Assembly: GCF_019049655.1 (NCBI RefSeq)
Contig: NZ_JAFMOX010000038.1
Span: 1-37,625, forward strand
Direction: 5' to 3'
Length of the DNA stretch: 37,625 nucleotides
From: Rahnella rivi
Lineage (GTDB): Bacteria; Pseudomonadota; Gammaproteobacteria; Enterobacterales; Enterobacteriaceae
The translations under genes were made by a program, and so were the position numbers. The first letter of the stretch is position 1, and every line of letters begins with the position of its first letter. Shown here piece by piece: positions 32,604 through 37,625 of the stretch. The notes under the pieces are model-generated. The model made no database searches, was not told the DNA's origin, and saw nothing but the letters and a program-made list of their open reading frames with translations.

Positions 32604-33722
32604 ATGACTGAGCAGATAACTGAAACCGAAACCGACTTTGCTGCTGAAAATGTAGGGCGTCACGTGCTGGTCTATCTGCAACAGATAAAAGCAACGCCGC
32701 TGGCAAAACTGGACGATTTTGATGAAGAGGGGAATGCCACGGTCGGGCAGGTGATCAACGTGTGGATCCGGCTTTCGCTGATCCTGACACGACGTCGGCC
32801 TGAAATTGCGGTTTCTTCCATAATGAAACACGTTTTGCCGGTGATCGGCGACGTTCCGTTGAACAAGATTACCCGCCTGCGCCTTAACCGTTTATTTAAC
32901 GTATTGCTGGCCGAGGGAAAAATTTCGGAAGCGAAAAGGGTTTTTGCGTTGTGTAAGCAATTTTTCAGCTGGGCAGAAATACAGGGTTATCTTCCTCATT
33001 CTCCGCTCGGCGCCATGAAAAGACGTGATGTCGGTGGGCGTAATACGCCGCCGCGCGAACGTACGCTGACCGATGCGGAAATCTGGATATTCTGGCATGG
33101 TCTTGATTTGTGGGATATTTCAGAACAATGCCGCTGGGCGTTGCGATTATGTCTGCTGACTGCGCGCCGTCCGGATGAAGTGGTGCGGGCGCGCAAAGAT
33201 GAATTCAATCTGCGCATCAGTGTCTGGCGGCAGGGCAAGCGTAATAAGTCAGCACGCGATCACAGCCTGCCGCTGACGCCACTGATGCTTGTTTGCATCA
33301 ATGCGCTGGTCGCCGCCAGTCCGAAAAACAGCCCGTGGCTGGTGCCTTCGCCGAAGGATCCAGGCAAACCGCTGTCGCGGGGTGCGATTACGCAGGTCAT
33401 TCGCCGGATGTTGCGTGCGGAAAGGGGGCTTGGAATTGCCCCTTTTACCACCCGAGATTTGCGCCGAACGGCACGTTCTAAATTATCGGCACTGGATGTT
33501 TCTAATGACGTCGCCCGTAAAATCATGAACCACTCACTGGAAGGTATCGACCGAGTTTATGATACGCATGATTATTTACCCCAGATGAAGCAGGCGCTCG
33601 ACGCATTTTCTGACAATATTCATGACATTATTAATGCCCCGGATTACTTATCATTGCGGCACAAATTTGATGGCGAATTCTTGCAGATTCCTCAAATATC
33701 GCTGCTTTATATGGAGAATTAA
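32604..33722 (+). CDS. Tyrosine recombinase (P4-type phage integrase family)
   Basis: This encodes 372 aa. An N-terminal SAM-like core-binding domain (residues about 45-140, with KHVLPVIGDVPLNKIT and ALCKQFFSWAEIQGYLPHSP) precedes a catalytic domain. Candidate catalytic residues are Arg188/189 in LTARRPDEVV, a Lys in GKRNKSARDH, R284/R287 in TTRDLRRTA, His310 in KIMNHSLEG and nucleophile Tyr319 in RVYDTHDYL. The first box has Arg where many integrases have His. The ribosome-binding site is weak. No tRNA, excisionase or phage gene is nearby, so it stands alone; it could be a relic of an integrated element or a domesticated recombinase. Length is complete for the family. Confidence 0.85.
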   Translation: MTEQITETETDFAAENVGRHVLVYLQQIKATPLAKLDDFDEEGNATVGQVINVWIRLSLILTRRRPEIAVSSIMKHVLPVIGDVPLNKITRLRLNRLFNVLLAEGKISEAKRVFALCKQFFSWAEIQGYLPHSPLGAMKRRDVGGRNTPPRERTLTDAEIWIFWHGLDLWDISEQCRWALRLCLLTARRPDEVVRARKDEFNLRISVWRQGKRNKSARDHSLPLTPLMLVCINALVAASPKNSPWLVPSPKDPGKPLSRGAITQVIRRMLRAERGLGIAPFTTRDLRRTARSKLSALDVSNDVARKIMNHSLEGIDRVYDTHDYLPQMKQALDAFSDNIHDIINAPDYLSLRHKFDGEFLQIPQISLLYMEN

Positions 33723-33865
33723 GCGCTTTTAGCCGCATTGAGGTTTTTTATATTTTGCAGATGGATATAACGATAAACCCGTCAGGGATGCGTTGGGAAA
33801 AGGCAGCGGAAATGAGCTGCTACACTTGTGTATTGATTTGGCAATGCCAGAAGACTGAGGAATAA

Positions 33866-36010
33866 ATGATGCATCCACAACACTCGCGCGCTGTCGGGCT
33901 GCCAGAAGCGACAAAAACTCTGCTGCTGAGTCATGGCACTGCAGAGGAAAAACGTCAGGAAATTCGTGAATACTTTATTCAGACCTGGGAACTGTATGAA
34001 AGCCTGTTTGACTGCCTGTCGGATGAACGGGCGTATTACAACAAAGCGATTTCCCTGCGTCATCCGCTGATTTTCTATTTCGGTCACACGGCGACGTTTT
34101 TCATCAATAAGCTGATGGCGGCGGGGCAACTCCCGCAGCGCATCGATTCGCAAATTGAATCGATGCTGGCAATCGGCGTCGATGAGATGAGCTGGGACGA
34201 TCTCGACGATCAAAACTACAACTGGCCTTCCGTCGCAAATTTGCGTGAATACCGCCATCGCGTGCGTGAAGAAGTGCTGGGCATCATCGACACAATGCCG
34301 CTGACGTTGCCTGTGGACTGGAACAGCCCGGCCTGGGTGATCCTGATGGGCATCGAGCATGAGCGTATTCATCTTGAAACCTCCAGCGTGCTGATCCGTC
34401 AGTTACCGGTGGAGTGGGTGACTCCCCAGCCACACTGGCCTGCCTGTCAGGAAGCACGTACGGATCGTAAAACCGTCCCCGAAAATGAAATGGTGGCCGT
34501 TAAAGGTGACGTTGTCACGCTGGGTAAGCAAGACGATACTTACGGCTGGGATAATGAATACGGCACGTCAGAGCATAACATTCAGGCATTTAGCGCCAGT
34601 AAGATGCTGGTCAGTAACGCGGAATTTTATACCTTTATGCTGGCCGGAGGATATCGCGATACCCAATGGTGGGATGACGAAGGTGCAGGCTGGCGTGACT
34701 TTACTCAGGCAGAAATGCCGACGTTTTGGGTAGGTTCGCCTCGTGAACCTGAACAATTGAAACTGCGCCTGATGACAGAAGAAATTCCGATGCCGTGGGA
34801 CTGGCCCGCGGAAGTTAATCAGCTCGAAGCGGCTGCTTTTTGCCGCTGGAAGGCGGCGCAGACCGGTGAATCTGTACAGTTGCCGACCGAGGCAGAGTGG
34901 ATGATTTTACGTGAACAGGTGCAGGGCGACCAGCCCGACTGGGACAGGGCGCCGGGTAATATCAATCTGGAATACTGGGCCTCATCTTGTCCGGTGGATC
35001 ACTTCGCGCAGGGTGATTTTTACGATGTCATTGGCAATGTCTGGCAATGGTCATCCACGCCAATCGGCGGTTACAACGGTTTCCGCGTGCACCCTTTATA
35101 TGATGATTTCTCGACGCCAACTTTTGATGGCAAGCATTCGATGATCAAAGGCGGCAGCTGGATTTCTACGGGCAATGAAGCGCTGAAATCTGCACGTTAC
35201 GCCTTCCGCCGTCACTTTTTCCAGCATGCCGGTTTCCGATATGTGGTGTCCAGTCATCAGGATGTGCAGACAGTAAATCCGTATGAGACGGACGGACTGG
35301 TCGCGCAATATCTGGATTTCCAGTACGGGCCGCGTCATTTTGATGTTCCAAATTACGCCACTCAACTGGTGGATATTGCCGTAAAACATGTATCAGGGCG
35401 AAGCAGGGCGCTGGATATAGGTTGTGCGACAGGACGTGCGAGTTTCGAACTGGCTCGTCATTTCGATACCGTTGTTGGGATGGATTATTCGGCGCGCTTT
35501 ATCGATGTGGCTTTGGCACTGGCCCGTGGAGAAGCCTGCCGGTATGTGATCCCGGAAGAGGGGGAGCTGGTCGAATATTGTCAGGCCGCACTGAGTGAGG
35601 CAGAAATCAGTGCCGAACAAACGGAGCGGGTGAGTTTCGTACAGGGCGATGCCTGTAATCTTAAACCGCAGGCTGAATTGTATGATTTGGTGCTGGCCGC
35701 CAATCTTCTGGATCGTCTGCGCGAACCGGCAAGTTTCCTGAAAGATATAGCGCCGATGATCCGCTCCGGCGGGTTACTGATGCTGTCATCACCTTACACC
35801 TGGATGGAAGAATACACGCCGAAGCAAAACTGGTTGGGTGGATTCCGCGAAAACGGTGAGGCAGTGACCACGCATCAGGCATTGCGACGTCTTTTAGCCA
35901 GTGAATTTGAGGAAGTGCAGGGTCCGCAGGATGTGCCCTTCGTGATCCGCGAAACCGCACGAAAATTCCAGCATACCGTCGCAGAATTAACGATCTGGCG
36001 TAAACGCTAA
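33866..36010 (+). CDS. ovoA: 5-histidylcysteine sulfoxide synthase / 4-mercaptohistidine N1-methyltransferase OvoA
   Basis: This encodes 714 aa, starting after GAGGAATAA. The N-terminal DinB-like domain carries the non-haem iron ligands His74 (YFGHTATFF), His165 and His169 (GIEHERIHLE). The FGE-sulfatase (formylglycine-generating-like) domain follows (LPTEAEWMILREQV, VIGNVWQWSSTP, MIKGGSWISTGNE, FRRHFFQHAGFRYV). A C-terminal SAM-dependent methyltransferase begins near residue 505 (ALDIGCATGRASFELARHFD). This three-domain plan is that of OvoA, which joins histidine and cysteine oxidatively in ovothiol A synthesis and N-methylates the product. The partner lyase OvoB is not adjacent. A strong terminator follows, so it is probably monocistronic. 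Confidence 0.93.
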   Translation: MMHPQHSRAVGLPEATKTLLLSHGTAEEKRQEIREYFIQTWELYESLFDCLSDERAYYNKAISLRHPLIFYFGHTATFFINKLMAAGQLPQRIDSQIESMLAIGVDEMSWDDLDDQNYNWPSVANLREYRHRVREEVLGIIDTMPLTLPVDWNSPAWVILMGIEHERIHLETSSVLIRQLPVEWVTPQPHWPACQEARTDRKTVPENEMVAVKGDVVTLGKQDDTYGWDNEYGTSEHNIQAFSASKMLVSNAEFYTFMLAGGYRDTQWWDDEGAGWRDFTQAEMPTFWVGSPREPEQLKLRLMTEEIPMPWDWPAEVNQLEAAAFCRWKAAQTGESVQLPTEAEWMILREQVQGDQPDWDRAPGNINLEYWASSCPVDHFAQGDFYDVIGNVWQWSSTPIGGYNGFRVHPLYDDFSTPTFDGKHSMIKGGSWISTGNEALKSARYAFRRHFFQHAGFRYVVSSHQDVQTVNPYETDGLVAQYLDFQYGPRHFDVPNYATQLVDIAVKHVSGRSRALDIGCATGRASFELARHFDTVVGMDYSARFIDVALALARGEACRYVIPEEGELVEYCQAALSEAEISAEQTERVSFVQGDACNLKPQAELYDLVLAANLLDRLREPASFLKDIAPMIRSGGLLMLSSPYTWMEEYTPKQNWLGGFRENGEAVTTHQALRRLLASEFEEVQGPQDVPFVIRETARKFQHTVAELTIWRKR

Positions 36011-36033
36011 ACGTTTCGCGAACTGACTCTTGA

Positions 36034-36064
36034 AACGGCCATTATCATGATGGCCGTTTTTTTT
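36034..36064 (+). terminator. Intrinsic terminator after ovoA
   Basis: A 9-bp stem (AACGGCCAT / ATGGCCGTT) with a 7-nt loop runs into eight T residues, 24 nt after the ovoA stop. Confidence 0.92.
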
Positions 36065-36146
36065 CGTCTGCACTTTCCACCAGTCGCTAATGTCCCTTCA
36101 GGCAGACATATCAGACTCTCCGCTTGCATCAGAGCCATGGGTGATT

Positions 36147-36174
36147 CAAAATGAATGAACGATCATTCATTTTG
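36147..36174. promoter_or_regulatory. 28-bp palindromic operator upstream of the ureohydrolase gene
   Basis: CAAAATGAATGA and TCATTCATTTTG, exact complements, flank ACGA, about 90 bp before the start codon. The inner sequence (TGAACGATCA) is like the sites bound by TetR-family repressors. No such regulator is in the window. Confidence 0.65.
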
Positions 36175-36263
36175 TGATTTGCCGACGGCACGGGTGCATT
36201 TCGTAAGAAAGACCGAACCTTTTAATAACGGCAGATTTACTGAAAACCAACAGCAGGTGAGAT

Positions 36264-37127
36264 ATGAACAATAAGACTTTACGACTCTCTTTCCCCCAGT
36301 GGCAGGGCGGAAACAACCCTCCTTATCACCTTGGCTCCCTTCTGCTTTCCTTTCTTTCGCCGGCAGCGAAAGGACCTGTCGAAACAGTTCCTGTCGCTTT
36401 ACCGGGTGCTGAACCGCTGAAAGAGGTGGACGGTATAACCGCCAAACCTCAGCTCCTCAGGCAGCTTGGCGATGCAGCGGCCCTGATTGAAAAGCATGAC
36501 CCTGACGCCATTGTCGTTTTAGGCGGAGACTGCCTGGTTTCTCTCGCACCTTTTGCGCACCTGCTGAATAAATACGGTGAAAAACTCGGTGTGCTCTGGG
36601 TTGACGCTCATCCCGACGTGCAAACGGCAGAGCAGTATTCAAATGCCCATGCGCATGTCTTGGGGGCATTGACAGGCACCGGGGACAAAGATTTAGTCAG
36701 TCATGTTCGGCACAAATTATCCCCGTCGAAAATCATGATTGCCGGTATTCACGACCCGCTGGATTATGAGCGTGATTACCTTGCCAGCCATAAGGTGGCA
36801 ACCTGCGGCCCGCAGCAGGTCAAAACCGGAGCTGCTGAGGTTATGGAGTGGATTGCAAAAGAAAAAATCGAATATCTGGCTATCCACCTTGATCTTGACG
36901 TACTGGATCCGGTGCTGTTCCGCTCGGTTCTGTTCGCAAAACCCGGCCGAGGTGAGCATGATTTTGGTGATGCTGCAGAAGGGAAACTGACCATTCAGGA
37001 TGTGATTACGTTAATTAATCAGGCCACTTCACAAGCAGAGGCTGTCGGCCTCACCATCGCGGAACACATGCCCTGGGACATGGTCAACCTTAAGCATTTG
37101 CTCAGCGAGCTGCCCCTTTTGAAATAA
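36264..37127 (+). CDS. Arginase-family ureohydrolase
   Basis: This encodes 287 aa. Ureohydrolase motifs are present: VVLGGDCLVS at 84-93, LWVDAHPDVQT at 111-121 (D114, H116, D118), AHAHVLGAL at 128-136, and AIHLDLDVLDP at 206-216 (D210, D212). They supply most of the binuclear manganese ligands; the first motif, usually GGDH, reads GGDC, so Cys90 replaces a metal-ligand His. Possible substrates are arginine, agmatine, guanidinobutyrate or formiminoglutamate, and the sequence does not decide between them. AGGTGAG precedes the ATG. The gene is flanked by terminators and has its own palindromic control region, so it is probably transcribed alone. Confidence 0.85.
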   Translation: MNNKTLRLSFPQWQGGNNPPYHLGSLLLSFLSPAAKGPVETVPVALPGAEPLKEVDGITAKPQLLRQLGDAAALIEKHDPDAIVVLGGDCLVSLAPFAHLLNKYGEKLGVLWVDAHPDVQTAEQYSNAHAHVLGALTGTGDKDLVSHVRHKLSPSKIMIAGIHDPLDYERDYLASHKVATCGPQQVKTGAAEVMEWIAKEKIEYLAIHLDLDVLDPVLFRSVLFAKPGRGEHDFGDAAEGKLTIQDVITLINQATSQAEAVGLTIAEHMPWDMVNLKHLLSELPLLK

Positions 37128-37132
37128 ACCAG

Positions 37133-37158
37133 AAAGCCTCACGATGTGAGGCTTTTTT
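37133..37158 (+). terminator. Intrinsic terminator after the ureohydrolase gene
   Basis: A 10-bp stem (AAAGCCTCAC / GTGAGGCTTT) with a GAT loop ends in six T residues. Confidence 0.92.
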
Positions 37159-37320
37159 CGAGCATAAACATCCCTAAACTGGCCTGCAGGCAGTAACGGG
37201 CTCACTTTGGGATACGGAAAATATTGTACGTTAAGACTAAAATTTGACCATTCCGATACGAAAGAACCGCAACCTGAATGTTTTCTCGTACACTTAGGGG
37301 TGCGCGCCCCTCAAAGGATC

Positions 37321-37623
37321 TTAAGAAGATCCTTCTGAGTCTTTGATCGTAATCATATAGGTTTTGTCGAATTCTCCTGATTTTGAAAGCATTCCGCCAC
37401 CTAAGCCGCCATGTACTCGCACTTTAGCTATACCTGCTTTTGTTGGTGTCCCCCTAATCTGAATGCAATTATTGAATTCATCATCATCACAATACTGTAG
37501 GTAGAGACCTAAATTATCTGGATGAATATCTCCTGCAATGACTTGCTTACCATAAATATCATAAGAAAGAACTACTCCGCCAAATATATTTATTTGGTTA
37601 TAATAGGGGACCCCAACAGTTGC
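37321..37623 (-). CDS. 3' end of a possible exported Ig-like protein
   Basis: The frame enters from the right edge and ends at a TAA at 37323-37321. The visible 100 residues include VGVPYYNQINIFGGVVLS, LYLQYCDDDEFNNCIQI with two cysteines likely to pair, and IRGTPTKAGIAKVRVHGG. The GTPTKAG motif is typical of bacterial Ig-like (He_PIG-type) folds in exported proteins and small lipoproteins. The 5' end, any signal peptide and the function lie outside the window. The base composition is more AT-rich than the preceding genes. Confidence 0.6.
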   Translation of the reverse strand, partial: ATVGVPYYNQINIFGGVVLSYDIYGKQVIAGDIHPDNLGLYLQYCDDDEFNNCIQIRGTPTKAGIAKVRVHGGLGGGMLSKSGEFDKTYMITIKDSEGSS

Positions 37624-37625
37624 AT

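Noticed and set aside
37298..37345. Inverted repeats around the stop codon of the right-edge gene (AAGGATCTT/AAGATCCTT and a GGGG/CCCC pair) as a terminator.
   Set aside because: No T-run follows on the minus strand and one stem contains the stop codon, so an intrinsic terminator is not supported.

Overview
The window comes from a Gram-negative gammaproteobacterium of the order Enterobacterales. The gene set and protein sequences resemble plant- or environment-associated Yersiniaceae/Pectobacteriaceae-type genomes (Rahnella, Serratia, Ewingella, Pectobacterium style), but the genus cannot be fixed from the sequence alone. The dominant feature is a type VI secretion (T6SS) locus on the minus strand, read from about 26.3 kb leftwards to the window start.

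Right part of the T6SS (26282 down to 17117): tssB, tssC, tssK, tssL (DotU), an OmpA-domain membrane protein, hcp and clpV form a tight core operon with ATGA overlaps at several junctions. A strong intrinsic terminator separates hcp from clpV. tssA, E, F, G, J and M are not in the window and may lie beyond its left edge.

Left part (17120 down to 1): two nearly identical vgrG genes about 8 kb apart, each followed by effector/immunity cargo. VgrG-2 carries a C-terminal extension and is followed by a small HExxH (M35/aspzincin-like) metallopeptidase effector with a membrane or secreted immunity partner. VgrG-1 is followed by a large M23-like plus GH19-like peptidoglycan-hydrolase effector and a signal-peptide immunity protein. 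Between and beyond them lie a second, 5'-truncated copy of the M23/GH19 effector, at least three orphan effector C-terminal fragments, several intact or decayed immunity-like genes, and a decayed IS3-family element. This AT-rich stretch reads as an accumulation of displaced toxin ends that keep their downstream immunity genes.

Region 26283-27153 is an 870-bp divergent regulatory region with three perfect inverted repeats. To its right are unrelated chromosomal genes: a methyl-accepting chemotaxis protein with a sigma-28 promoter; an NDH-2-like flavoprotein divergent from an Rrf2-family regulator of the RsrR (Fe-S) type, with a palindrome placed between the -35 and -10 of the flavoprotein promoter; an Aer aerotaxis receptor, also with a sigma-28 promoter; a solitary tyrosine recombinase; ovoA (5-histidylcysteine sulfoxide synthase/methyltransferase of ovothiol synthesis); and an arginase-family ureohydrolase preceded by a long palindrome. 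The right edge holds the 3' end of a minus-strand gene for a possible Ig-like exported protein. I saw no tRNA, rRNA or CRISPR array.
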